A DNA stretch of 64,000 nt from CAUZFZ01 sp963579025 (lineage in GTDB: Bacteria; Planctomycetota; Planctomycetia; Planctomycetales; Planctomycetaceae): the NCBI GenBank assembly GCA_963579025.1, contig CAUZFZ010000040.1, positions 1 to 64,000 on the forward strand, in the 5' to 3' direction. Below are positions 45,151 through 53,992 of the stretch, piece by piece. Below the pieces are notes generated by a model that did not search any database, was not told the origin of the DNA, and saw nothing but the letters and a program-made list of their open reading frames with translations. The stretch's first letter is position 1; each line of letters opens with the position of its first letter. The translations under genes were made by a program, and so were the position numbers.

Positions 45151-47043
45151 GTGTCGTATGCTCTTGTCCAGCTCAACGGGATCACACCGGGAACCAGCAT
45201 CGAACTGGATCCGGAGGGCCCGCCGGTCACGATTGGGCGAGATCCGCAGCGGGAGTTTCCGGTCGACGATCATTTGTGTTCCCGGCTGCACTGTCGGCTG
45301 TGGTTCGACGGGAGCGGTTGGCGAGTGGAAGATTGTGGCAGCCGGAACGGCACCTATGTGAACTCGCGGCAGATCGACGTCGCGCTGCTGCATCCGGGCG
45401 ATGCGATTCGGATTGGTGACCGGCTGATGGTGTTCATCGAGCAGGGTGAGAAGCTCGCCGGCTCGGGCTGGCAGCCGGCTCTGATGGAGTCGACGACCTT
45501 TCTGGCTCGCGTGCCGAGTGCCGAACAGAAGGACGCCGTCGTCGGTCAGCTCAAGGGAACCGGCAATCCGGACTCGGTCCGTAACGCGGCGATTCTGTGT
45601 CGACTGGCTGGTGAGCTGCACGAAAAAGACAGCGTGTCTGCCATCGTGACGCTCGTCGTGAAAGCCCTGAAAGCTGGAACACACGCAAACGCGATCGTTG
45701 TCTGGCTGAAGAGCCACAACGGGCGTCTCAAGCGTTACGGCGCAGAGCTGAATGACCCGCCCGAATCGCCTTCGGCGCTGGCAACGCTGGCCATGGATCA
45801 GGAGGACGCTTTGCTGGTCTCGCAGCCGGAAGACGAGGCAGCGGGTGTCAGCCTGGAATCAACGGTGATTGACGGCGAGACCCCAACCTCGGCGATCTGT
45901 GTCCCGATCCCGTTGCGGTCGGGCTGTCGCGGCGCGATTGAGTGCCTGCGCACGAACCCGGCCGACCCGTTAACGACCTCGAATCTTGAACTGTGTATCG
46001 CGGTGGCCCGGCAGACTGGTCTGGCGGTCGAGAATCTGGAGTACCGTGAACAGCTCGAACAGGCCAACGTACAGCTTCGCCGCGAGATCGTTGGCCGCTC
46101 ACGCATCGTTGGCGAGAGTGAGCCGATCCGAAAACTGCTCGACATGATCTCGCGCGTGTCGGCGACTCAGTCGACGGTGTTGATCTGTGGAGAAAGTGGT
46201 ACGGGCAAGGAACTCGTCGCACGCATGATTCACGACTCCAGCGATCGTTCCAGTGGTCCGTACGTCGCCGTGAACTGCGCCGCCTTCAATGAAGCGCTGC
46301 TCGAAAGCGAGCTGTTCGGGCACGAGAAAGGCGCGTTTACCGGAGCCGATCGACGCCACAGCGGGCAGTTTGAGCGAGCGCATCGCGGAACGATCTTCCT
46401 CGACGAAATCGGTGAAATGAGCCTCGCGTGCCAGGCCAAGCTGCTGCGTCTGCTCGAGGGACATCCGTTTGAGCGACTTGGCGGGACCGAACCGGTCAAG
46501 GTCGACGTCCGCATTGTCGCGGCCACGCATCGCCATCTGCCAGATCGCGTCGAGGCCGGAAACTTTCGCGAGGACCTGTACTTCCGACTGCGCGTCATCG
46601 AGTTGCCCGTTCCTCCGTTACGTGAACGCGGTGACGACATCGTGCTGCTTGCAGAGCATCTGCTGGAGCACTTCCGCCATCAGACCGGCCGCGGACCGCT
46701 GCGTCTATCAAATCAGGCGGTCGTCGCGCTGAAGTCTCATCACTGGCCCGGCAATGTCCGCGAGCTGAAGAACGCAATCGAACGGGCCACTGTGCTGGGA
46801 GCCGGCGATGAGGTGCTGCCAGAAGACCTGGGGCTTGCGGACGGGCCCCGTGGACCGTCGTCATCAGAAGCTGACGACCCGCCGCAGAAACCCGAGCCTA
46901 TTTCGCTCCTCGATGCCGAGCTACAGCACATCCAGCGCGTCCTTGAGCAGTGCGGCGGCAATAAGGCGAAGGCCTGCCGCGTACTCGGAATCGGCCGCGG
47001 AACGCTCTACAAAAAGCTGAAAGAGATCGAAGACCGTTCGTAG
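45151..47043 (+). CDS. FHA-GAF-sigma54-interacting transcriptional activator
   Basis: A 630-residue enhancer-binding protein. An N-terminal FHA domain (VTIGRDPQREF, SRLHCRLWF, GSRNGTYVN) is followed by a GAF-like sensor (about residues 140-310). The AAA+ domain has Walker A (GESGTGKE), the sigma54-contact loop GAFTGAD, Walker B (GTIFLDEIGEM) and the arginine-finger region. A Fis-type HTH closes the protein (NKAKACRVLGIGRGTLYKKL). There is no receiver domain, so input is probably through phosphothreonine and ligand sensing. I placed the start at the GTG at 45151 with GGAG upstream; an earlier TTG is possible. The TAG stop lies within a 38-nt tandem repeat. It is divergent from the RTX gene. 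Confidence 0.93.
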   Translation: MSYALVQLNGITPGTSIELDPEGPPVTIGRDPQREFPVDDHLCSRLHCRLWFDGSGWRVEDCGSRNGTYVNSRQIDVALLHPGDAIRIGDRLMVFIEQGEKLAGSGWQPALMESTTFLARVPSAEQKDAVVGQLKGTGNPDSVRNAAILCRLAGELHEKDSVSAIVTLVVKALKAGTHANAIVVWLKSHNGRLKRYGAELNDPPESPSALATLAMDQEDALLVSQPEDEAAGVSLESTVIDGETPTSAICVPIPLRSGCRGAIECLRTNPADPLTTSNLELCIAVARQTGLAVENLEYREQLEQANVQLRREIVGRSRIVGESEPIRKLLDMISRVSATQSTVLICGESGTGKELVARMIHDSSDRSSGPYVAVNCAAFNEALLESELFGHEKGAFTGADRRHSGQFERAHRGTIFLDEIGEMSLACQAKLLRLLEGHPFERLGGTEPVKVDVRIVAATHRHLPDRVEAGNFREDLYFRLRVIELPVPPLRERGDDIVLLAEHLLEHFRHQTGRGPLRLSNQAVVALKSHHWPGNVRELKNAIERATVLGAGDEVLPEDLGLADGPRGPSSSEADDPPQKPEPISLLDAELQHIQRVLEQCGGNKAKACRVLGIGRGTLYKKLKEIEDRS

Positions 47044-47197
47044 TAACCGCATTCATGCGGTTCGATGGCCAGCGTTCGTAGTAACCGCATTCATGCGGTT
47101 CTATGGCCAGCAAGCCTCGGTCACTCCCGAGCCGCCCAGGCGATGGCCTGCGGAATTCAAGACCGCGTGCGACCGCACAAGTGCGGTTACTACGAAC
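47035..47197. repeat. Tandem direct repeat with inverted third copy
   Basis: Two head-to-tail 38-nt copies (47035-47072 and 47073-47110, one base different) each hold the palindrome AACCGCAT..ATGCGGTT. A shortened inverted copy lies at 47171-47197. The first copy overlaps the last codons and stop of the sigma54 activator gene. Confidence 0.88.
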
Positions 47198-47212
47198 ACC
47201 ACCGATAAACAA

Positions 47213-47252
47213 AACGAGCCGGCGGGGTTAAGCGCTTCCCCGCCGGCTCGTT
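47213..47252. repeat. 15-bp perfect hairpin, possible terminator
   Basis: Arms 47213-47227 and 47238-47252 pair perfectly with a 10-nt loop. The minus strand beyond it is T-rich (TTTTGTTT) but no minus-strand gene leads into it; on the plus strand, downstream of the sigma54 activator, the tail is less T-rich. It is a plausible terminator. Confidence 0.7.
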
Positions 47253-47622
47253 CCGTTCGCTCAAGCAATTGGCCCGCACAGCTTGAAGCATCGCAGGCTC
47301 ACACCTGCGTATCCGAACGGCAGGCCAATCCTTGCCTGCCATCACCCGAGGACCCTCAAAGAGCCCTCAGGGGATTCTCAAAAATCAAACCAGCAACCCG
47401 CCGCCGACACCACTCGAACGACGGGTTGCCGAGCCCGCAAATCAACTGTCAGGTTGCCAGACTTCGAGCCGTCGTTCAAGACCTTTTTCTCCAAATACCG
47501 CAATCTGCCTGATCATCTCCTGCTCCGCCTGTTTTCGAGGCAGTGAAATTCTGAATCCAACTCGGTACAAACGGGCCTTCGCAGCACCTTGCAACTGACG
47601 CACGTCAATCAGGGAATCACGA
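47253..47622. other. Gene-free stretch before the propeller gene
   Basis: About 370 bp with no convincing gene. Short open frames on both strands lack family features; a minus-strand frame ending near 47442 contains a helical, charged tail that might be a decayed gene remnant, but this cannot be shown here. AGGGA at 47611-47615 is the ribosome-binding site of the next gene. Confidence 0.4.
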
Positions 47623-48537
47623 ATGAGCCCACTACGAATCATGAGCACATTGGTCGTCTCGATGCTGTTTGCGTCGGCCGCGCATGCACAGAGTCTGCTG
47701 CTCGTCAGTGCATCGTACGGAAAGAACGTCATCGCTCTGTGCGAACGGGACGGCACGGTTCTCTGGAAGTTCAAGACTCTGGGCGGCACGCGAGGTCATG
47801 CCGGCCATCACGAAGTGCAGATGCTCGACAACGGTAACATTCTGTTCCACGACGACTGGAACACGGTCAAGGAGATGAAACTCGATGGCAAAGTCGTATG
47901 GAGTTACAAGAGCTCGAACGTCCATGCGTTTACCCGACTTGCCGATGGAAACACGATGATCGCGGAATCCGGAACTGGTCGAATCATCGTCGTAGACCAG
48001 GACGAGAAACTCGTCAGCGAAACGCCGCTTGGTAAAGACGGACGCGGCAGCACGCGGCAGGCAGAGGTTCTCGACAATGGCAACTATCTCGTCTGCGCCG
48101 AACGTCCCGGCACGGTCACGGAATACAATCCCAAAGGCGAAATCGTGTGGGAGTACAAGATCAACACACGCGTGTATGGAGCGATCCGCCTGAAGAACGG
48201 CAATACACTGATCTGTTCTGGATCAGGCAATTCGGTCGTCGAAGTATCGCCAGAAAAGAAGGTCGTCTGGGAAATTAAGAGCAAGGTGCCGGACACGGAT
48301 ATCACGCTCAAATGGACGGCCTGTTTGAAGGAACTCCCAAACGGTCACTTGCTGATCGGCAACTGCCACGCAGGCTCCGACAGCCCACAGGTGTTTGAAC
48401 TCGACAAGGATCGAAAGGTCGTCTGGGAATTCAACGAGTACGAACTCGTCGGAAACGGACTGGCGTGCTGGGATTATCTCGACGCAGATCAATCCGCCAG
48501 GGTGCGCAAGAGTGTTGCGGCGCTTTCCACGAAGTAG
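47623..48537 (+). CDS. Exported PQQ-type beta-propeller protein
   Basis: A 304-residue protein with a signal peptide (IMSTLVVSMLFASAAHAQ). It consists of repeated blades with W-containing ends (GTVLWKFKTL, GKVVWSYK, GEIVWEYKI, KKVVWEIKS, RKVVWEFNEY) alternating with DNGNILF/NGNTLI turns, as in PQQ-binding-like or arylsulfotransferase-like propellers. No active-site cluster is evident, so a binding or scaffold role is more likely than catalysis. AGGGA lies 7 nt before the ATG. It precedes a larger propeller protein in the same direction, with a 27-bp hairpin between them that may end transcription. Confidence 0.87.
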   Translation: MSPLRIMSTLVVSMLFASAAHAQSLLLVSASYGKNVIALCERDGTVLWKFKTLGGTRGHAGHHEVQMLDNGNILFHDDWNTVKEMKLDGKVVWSYKSSNVHAFTRLADGNTMIAESGTGRIIVVDQDEKLVSETPLGKDGRGSTRQAEVLDNGNYLVCAERPGTVTEYNPKGEIVWEYKINTRVYGAIRLKNGNTLICSGSGNSVVEVSPEKKVVWEIKSKVPDTDITLKWTACLKELPNGHLLIGNCHAGSDSPQVFELDKDRKVVWEFNEYELVGNGLACWDYLDADQSARVRKSVAALSTK

Positions 48538-48572
48538 TCAGCATTCACGACTGTTTGGACACGGAAACCTGA

Positions 48573-48642
48573 TACAAGCCCGAAGCGCCAGCGAGTGAAT
48601 TTCTGGCAAACGTCGTTCACTCGCTGGCGCTTCGGGCTTGTA
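48573..48642. repeat. Perfect 27-bp inverted repeat
   Basis: Arms 48573-48599 and 48616-48642 are exact reverse complements over 27 bp with a 16-nt loop, between two co-directional propeller genes. It may be a dispersed intergenic repeat or a terminator of the upstream gene. Confidence 0.9.
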
Positions 48643-48680
48643 GGCGTTTCGATCTCTAGACCGAACGACGGAATGGCATC

Positions 48681-51600
48681 ATGACCGTGACTCGAGCGCT
48701 CACCACGAGTTTGACACTCGTCGTAGTGACCAGCGTCTCTTACTCCCGAGCTGCTGACTGGCCCATGTGGAGACATGGGCTGACACGCAATGGCTCATCG
48801 CCTGAGAGTCTGCCTGCGGAACTCAAGCCACAGTGGTCGCGGGAACGGCCCAAACCGAAACCAGCCTGGCCTAACGAGTCACGCCTGCACTTTGATGCAA
48901 CCTACGAACCGGTCGTGTTTGGAGAGCAACTCTTCGTCGGCTCGATGGTGGATGGCAGTCTTGTAGCGTTCGACGTTGAAACAGGCCACGAGAACTGGCG
49001 TTTCTACTCCGACGGTCCCGTGCGACTTGCACCGGCTGTTGCTGAAGGGAGAGTTTACTTTGGCGCCGACGATGGGTTTCTGTACTGCCTGGATGTGAAA
49101 TCGGGAAAGCAACAGTGGAAGCTGTCAGGGGCACCCGAGGATCGCGGACAGCGACGCCACCTTGGAAACGGACGGTTGATTTCATTCTGGCCCGTTCGCG
49201 GTGGGCCCGTGGTTGATGACGGAGTGGTTTACTTTGGCGCCGGCATCTGGCCAACCATGGGCGTCTTCGTTCGAGCGGCCGATGCTCGGACAGGCGATGT
49301 CATCTGGACCAACGGCGATAGTCACGCGATTGAGAACCTGCGGATCGACCATAACTACTCGCACGAAGGCGGCATTTCTCCTCAGGGACATCTCCTGATT
49401 ACTAAGGACATGGTGGTCGTCCCCAATGGTCGTTCGATGCCGGCACGACTCGACCGCAAAACCGGCAAGCTGAAATACTTCGTGCAGGGTTATCGAAACG
49501 GTGACAGCCGCGTGTCCATCAGCGGCGACATGGCCCTGGTTGGAGCGACCGGCGTCGTCAGCATGAAAGACGGCCGCGAGATCGCCAGCCTGTGGGCACA
49601 GGCCGGCGATAAGGCACCGAAAGGCTGGAGCTGGGACTGGGATCTCTTCGAGGCTCCGTTGCTTCCGTACAAATTCATCCCCGCTTGCGACTACCGCTCA
49701 GCCATTTTCGAGGGCGTCGCTTACGGAGTCGAAGACGGGACGGTCTGTGCCTACGACCTGAGCAACTCTCAGGTCACGCGCTACGAGAAACAGCAGAACG
49801 GCCGCGACCTGAAGCCCGCTCGCTGGGACGCGCCCCTGAAGTGGAAACTGGCAACTCCATACGCCGGAAAGAAACTGCAAACAAACAGCGTGGTTCTTGC
49901 CGGAGGTCGCATCTACTCGCACTGCGGGCAAACGCTGATCGCCATTGATCCGCCAATGGGCGATGACAAGACCGCGACCGTGGTTTGGACGCACGAACTA
50001 ACAGAGGTTCCCGGTAGTCTGATCGTTGCCCATGGACGACTGATCGTCTCAACTCTGCACGGCACGTTGCATTGTTTCGGCGAGTCGGACTCGGCACCGC
50101 TGGCACACCGTCTCACGCCAGAGTCCATTACATCACAACAGAACGATGCCGGTGATCTGGTGAAGTCGATACTCGCCGAATCAAAAGTCGCGGACGGCTA
50201 TGCGGTTGTGGCAGGAATCGGCCAGGAAGGTCTGATTGAAGAACTGCTGCTGCAATCACAACTTCGAGTCATTGCCGTCGATGCTAACTCTGATCGAGTG
50301 AATGGACTCCGACAGCGGATGATGACGAACGGCGCATTCTCAGATCGATTGCAGTTTGTCATCGGCGACCCGAACAAAGTCGATCTGCCGCCGTATCTGG
50401 CCAGTCTGCTGATTGTGTCCGACGACACCACTGTGAAACTGGACTCGGACGCGCGAGTCAAACGACTGTTTGAAGTCCTGCGTCCGTACGGCGGCACAGC
50501 CTGCATCGTCAGGCCGAAAGACCAACAAGCCAGCGTACTGCGGCATGCTTCGCCGGGAGTTTTGTCCGGTGCTAAGACGGCCACGACCGATGATCTGGTC
50601 ATGCTGACACGAGCAGGACCACTAAAAGGAAGTGCGATCTGGTCTCACGAAACGGGCGACGCGTCTCGGTCCTTCTACTCACGTGACGAACTCGTTAAAG
50701 CGCCTCTGGGTGTTCTCTGGTACGGAGACGGTCCGGATCACGGGTTCTACAAACGCAAGGACTACGGTCACGGAGTCAAACCTCAGGTCGCTGGCGGACG
50801 CATGTTCGCGCTGCAAATTGCATCCAGCACACTGCATGCGGTGGATGCATACACCGGACGTCTCCTGTGGACGCGAAAAGTCGGTGGCTCGGCTCGCTAT
50901 GTATCAATGCCGGAAGCCGTCTACGTAGGCGATGAGCGAAACTGTCTCGTACTGGATTCCGCCAGTGGCGAGATAATCAACACGTTCGCGCTGGATGTTG
51001 GGCGTCCCGCTGATGCGTCAGTCAGCGTCACGGACGTACGAGTTGATGGAGACGTCGTTGTTATTGCCGTTCGATTCAACAAAGAGAACTCGATTCCCAA
51101 GGGCCGCTGGAACAGTGAGTTGATCGTGTGTCTCGACCGCACGTCCGGCACACAGTTGTGGCGCCGCGCGGCAGAACATCGATACAACACCGCGTCGCTC
51201 GCGATCGCCCAGGGCAAGGTCTTCTGCATTGACTCGCATTCGCCAGAGGCGATCGGAGCCATGAAACGACGCGGCATCGAAGTTGGCAAGCTGCCGTCCA
51301 CGCTGCTGGCACTTGATGCTCGAACCGGTACGGAAGTCTGGAAGAAAGTCTCGACGCAGCAACCGGCAGTCATGGACACACTGCATTTCATGAGTCTGCG
51401 AACACGCGATGACTGGCTGGAGTACTCCACTGACCACGATCTGGTTATCGCTGGAAAAGGTGAATTTACTTATGCCGTCAACGCGTCGACGGGTGACGAT
51501 GTGTGGCAGGCTCCCAGGCGTGGCAACCAGCCGCTGATCCTTGGCCCGGACACCTTCATCAATCAAGCGGGACACGCATACGAAACGAAGACGGGTAAGC

Positions 51601-51926
51601 TGCTCAACGGTTCGGCACTGTTTCGGCGAGGCGGTTGCAATTACGCGGTTGGCAACATGAACCTGTTGTTCCTCCGCTCCAACTGCGCCGCATACGTCGA
51701 CGTTAAGAGTGGAAAGCAATTCAATCTGCGAAGTCTCCGATCGGGCTGCAGCAACAGTCTGGTGGCCGCTGACGGGCTGTTGAATGTCCCCTGTTTCTCC
51801 GTCGGCTGCGTCTGCAATTACCCGATCCAGACTTCCTTCGCGATGCGCCACATGCCGGAAACAGCGGCCTGGCATGGCCACACGCCGATTAAACTTGAAC
51901 TTCCCGTCACACCTGACAAGAAGTGA
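48681..51926 (+). CDS. Exported PQQ beta-propeller protein with Rossmann methyltransferase-like insert
   Basis: A 1,081-residue protein with a signal peptide (ALTTSLTLVVVTSVSYSRAA). It starts with ADWPMWRHGLTRNG and PQQ-like propeller blades (SLVAFDVETGHENWRFYS, LYCLDVKSGKQQWKL), and returns to blades in the last third (LHAVDAYTGRLLWTRKVG, LLALDARTGTEVWKKV). Between them, about residues 490-660, is a methyltransferase-type Rossmann unit: YAVVAGIGQEGLIEELL, LRVIAVDANSDRVNGLRQRM, FVIGDPNKVDLP and an EVLRPYGGTACIV strand. Similar propellers bind PQQ or act as scaffolds; whether the insert binds SAM is unknown. It is likely co-transcribed with the next gene, whose open frame overlaps its stop. 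Confidence 0.87.
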   Translation: MTVTRALTTSLTLVVVTSVSYSRAADWPMWRHGLTRNGSSPESLPAELKPQWSRERPKPKPAWPNESRLHFDATYEPVVFGEQLFVGSMVDGSLVAFDVETGHENWRFYSDGPVRLAPAVAEGRVYFGADDGFLYCLDVKSGKQQWKLSGAPEDRGQRRHLGNGRLISFWPVRGGPVVDDGVVYFGAGIWPTMGVFVRAADARTGDVIWTNGDSHAIENLRIDHNYSHEGGISPQGHLLITKDMVVVPNGRSMPARLDRKTGKLKYFVQGYRNGDSRVSISGDMALVGATGVVSMKDGREIASLWAQAGDKAPKGWSWDWDLFEAPLLPYKFIPACDYRSAIFEGVAYGVEDGTVCAYDLSNSQVTRYEKQQNGRDLKPARWDAPLKWKLATPYAGKKLQTNSVVLAGGRIYSHCGQTLIAIDPPMGDDKTATVVWTHELTEVPGSLIVAHGRLIVSTLHGTLHCFGESDSAPLAHRLTPESITSQQNDAGDLVKSILAESKVADGYAVVAGIGQEGLIEELLLQSQLRVIAVDANSDRVNGLRQRMMTNGAFSDRLQFVIGDPNKVDLPPYLASLLIVSDDTTVKLDSDARVKRLFEVLRPYGGTACIVRPKDQQASVLRHASPGVLSGAKTATTDDLVMLTRAGPLKGSAIWSHETGDASRSFYSRDELVKAPLGVLWYGDGPDHGFYKRKDYGHGVKPQVAGGRMFALQIASSTLHAVDAYTGRLLWTRKVGGSARYVSMPEAVYVGDERNCLVLDSASGEIINTFALDVGRPADASVSVTDVRVDGDVVVIAVRFNKENSIPKGRWNSELIVCLDRTSGTQLWRRAAEHRYNTASLAIAQGKVFCIDSHSPEAIGAMKRRGIEVGKLPSTLLALDARTGTEVWKKVSTQQPAVMDTLHFMSLRTRDDWLEYSTDHDLVIAGKGEFTYAVNASTGDDVWQAPRRGNQPLILGPDTFINQAGHAYETKTGKLLNGSALFRRGGCNYAVGNMNLLFLRSNCAAYVDVKSGKQFNLRSLRSGCSNSLVAADGLLNVPCFSVGCVCNYPIQTSFAMRHMPETAAWHGHTPIKLELPVTPDKK

Positions 51927-51970
51927 ACAGCATGTCAATAAACCGAAGCCATCAACCTGGAGGGCTGAGT

Positions 51971-53224
51971 ATGTCGAACGAAAAGCTGGCGAATCGGAAA
52001 AACACCGGAGTGAACCGTCGCGCATTTCTGGCGGCATCGGCTGCAGCTCCGGCGGCGTTTCACATCGTTCCGCGACATGTGCTGGGTGGACCCGGCAACA
52101 CACCGCCCAGCGAGACCTTTGGCGCGGCGCTGATTGGCGTCGGGGGGCGAGGTCCCGGAACCTACCGCGACCTGAGTAACAAGCACGGACTGGCGATCCG
52201 TGACATCGCCCAATGCGACGTCAAATGGGTCGGCAAGGCAGACAACAAAACTCGGTACACCGATTTTCGTCGCCTGCTGGAACGGAGCGATCTCGACATC
52301 GTCGCGATCGCCACGCCTCCACACTGGCACGCTTTGATATCGATTGCAGCGATGGAAGCTGGCAAGGATGTGTTGTGTGAAAAGCCGATGACTCGATTCG
52401 TTGGCGAAGGTCGTGCCGTGGCTGACGTCGCCAAACGAACCGGGCGAATCTACCAGATCGGTACGTACGGTCGTTTCGGGCGTCAGTCCCCCAATGACCT
52501 GCAGACTCGCAAAATCATGCGAGCAGGCCTGGCCAAAGGCAAAGGCGTCCGGCATGTGAATCGCGGCGGACTCAAGGTGAAGCAGTGGTCTGGACCGCTG
52601 AACGTCACGCCGCGTGAAGTCCCGGCGAGCCTCGATTGGGACTTGTACTGCGGACCATCGCCATTGAAGCCATTTCACCCATCGCGGTTTGGTGGGATGC
52701 ATCGCGGCTACTGGGACTACGACGGCGGTGGATTGGGCGACATGGGCCAGCACAAATTTGATCCATTGGCGTGGGTCCACGGCTGGGACGAAACACTGCC
52801 CGTCGAGGTCGAAGCGCACGCGCCGCCGGCCCATCCCGAAACAACCGGCATGTGGGGCTGGGTCCGTCTGAAATACCCGGACGGCTCTGAGTTGGTTCTC
52901 GAGAGTGGTGAATGGGGTGAACCCACAGGACTTGCGTCGCGGGGAATCAGTCGCAACGACCTGTCCGAAGTCGAACGGACGCAACTCGACGCACTCCCTG
53001 ATCCGGAACCGTTAATCGGTTTCGGCGAAGCGGTAAAAACACGCCAGCAGGCGGGGGGCCACGCTGAAGCCGCTCATCGCACTGTTTGCATCATGCATCT
53101 GGCGAATATTGCGATCCGGACGGGCCGCACAGTTCACTTCGATCCTGACACCGAACAGGTGATTGGCGACGAAGAAGCGAACCGATTGGCGCACCAACCC
53201 ATGCGGGCGCCCTGGCATCTGTAG
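51971..53224 (+). CDS. Tat-exported Gfo/Idh/MocA family oxidoreductase
   Basis: A 417-residue oxidoreductase with a twin-arginine signal (VNRRAFLAASAAAPAAFHIVP). Family features are LIGVGGRGPGTYRD, IVAIATPPHWHALISI, VLCEKPMTRF (EKP lysine), YCGPSPLKPFHP and GGGLGDMGQHKFDPLAW. This exported subgroup is common in planctomycetes and likely works on sugars after export with a bound cofactor. I chose the ATG at 51971, which has GGAGGG 6 nt upstream; an in-frame GTG at 51923 would overlap the preceding stop codon. It is probably co-transcribed with the propeller gene upstream and the HEAT-like gene downstream. Confidence 0.92.
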   Translation: MSNEKLANRKNTGVNRRAFLAASAAAPAAFHIVPRHVLGGPGNTPPSETFGAALIGVGGRGPGTYRDLSNKHGLAIRDIAQCDVKWVGKADNKTRYTDFRRLLERSDLDIVAIATPPHWHALISIAAMEAGKDVLCEKPMTRFVGEGRAVADVAKRTGRIYQIGTYGRFGRQSPNDLQTRKIMRAGLAKGKGVRHVNRGGLKVKQWSGPLNVTPREVPASLDWDLYCGPSPLKPFHPSRFGGMHRGYWDYDGGGLGDMGQHKFDPLAWVHGWDETLPVEVEAHAPPAHPETTGMWGWVRLKYPDGSELVLESGEWGEPTGLASRGISRNDLSEVERTQLDALPDPEPLIGFGEAVKTRQQAGGHAEAAHRTVCIMHLANIAIRTGRTVHFDPDTEQVIGDEEANRLAHQPMRAPWHL

Positions 53225-53270
53225 AGAGAACTCCTGCCGAATCTCACTTCCCACCGACGGAGCCAGCGCA

Positions 53271-53786
53271 ATGCCGATTGACCAACTTCTCAAGCGGATT
53301 CCGGATCTCGATCAGTCGAAGATGCCGGCCGTGGATCCAAAACAGGCAACCAGGTTGTTTGACGATCTTCTGGCTGGCGGTGAATCAAACATTGTTGCCC
53401 TGGTGGATGCACTGCAGGAAACGGACGATGGAACGGACTATCGTGTCCGGTTCTGCCTGCACAACCTGGCGAAGGTCGTCGCGGGTGAAGGACGCTCAGC
53501 CCAGCGCACGGTGTTTGTGCAAACGCTGGTGTCGCAACTCGGAGGCGAGCGTCACGCAGCCATTCAGACATTCCTGGTGCAGCAGTTGCAGTGGATCGGC
53601 GGCAAGTCAGAACTTCGACCATTGGCCGCGCTGCTGGAACATGCGGATGCACAGCTCTTCGACGCGGCGCTCGCAGCGATGGTCGTCAACCGTTCCGACG
53701 CCGAGCCGCTTTTGCGAGACGCCCTCAAGCGTGCCAACGCCGTGCGACGAGGTGCCATCGAGAATGCTTTGGCGCAAATCGGTTAA
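53271..53786 (+). CDS. HEAT-like helical repeat protein
   Basis: A 171-residue soluble protein of helical pairs: LLAGGESNIVALVDALQE, VRFCLHNLAKVVAGEGRS, AIQTFLVQQLQWIGGKSELRPLAALLEHADAQLFDAALAAMVV and SDAEPLLRDALKRANAVRRGAIENALAQIG. This reads like ARM/HEAT repeats. There is no signal peptide or catalytic motif. It follows the Tat-exported oxidoreductase by 46 bp in the same direction and could be co-transcribed. The function is unknown; protein-protein contacts are the usual role of such repeats. Confidence 0.8.
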   Translation: MPIDQLLKRIPDLDQSKMPAVDPKQATRLFDDLLAGGESNIVALVDALQETDDGTDYRVRFCLHNLAKVVAGEGRSAQRTVFVQTLVSQLGGERHAAIQTFLVQQLQWIGGKSELRPLAALLEHADAQLFDAALAAMVVNRSDAEPLLRDALKRANAVRRGAIENALAQIG

Positions 53787-53992
53787 GTCCGAACAGCGGT
53801 GCGAACTTTCCCGCGGCAATCGTGTCGCAACGGGAACGCAATTCTCAATCGAAAAGGCAACGGCGATGAAGACGACGTTCCGGCTGTGAAGAGCACATTC
53901 AGGCTGAGACTCCCTGCGGACTCTCAAGCCTCTTCGGGCGCTGGCAATTGCTGGCTACCGACCTGCCTGCTCTGCATATTCGGAACATTGCC

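Noticed and set aside
47035..47197. Possible CRISPR array
   Set aside because: Only two adjacent copies without spacers, plus one inverted copy; each unit is itself palindromic.
47213..47252. Confident terminator for a minus-strand gene
   Set aside because: The T-rich side faces the minus strand but no minus-strand gene runs into it, so it is listed only as a hairpin.
47442..47789. Minus-strand 115-residue frame with a helical charged tail
   Set aside because: Overlaps the propeller gene, whose blades and ribosome-binding site are clear. Only the tail looks protein-like, so at most it is a remnant.
48681..51926. Propeller protein as a methanol or alcohol dehydrogenase
   Set aside because: Propeller blades are present but the PQQ and calcium active-site residues of such enzymes were not recognisable.
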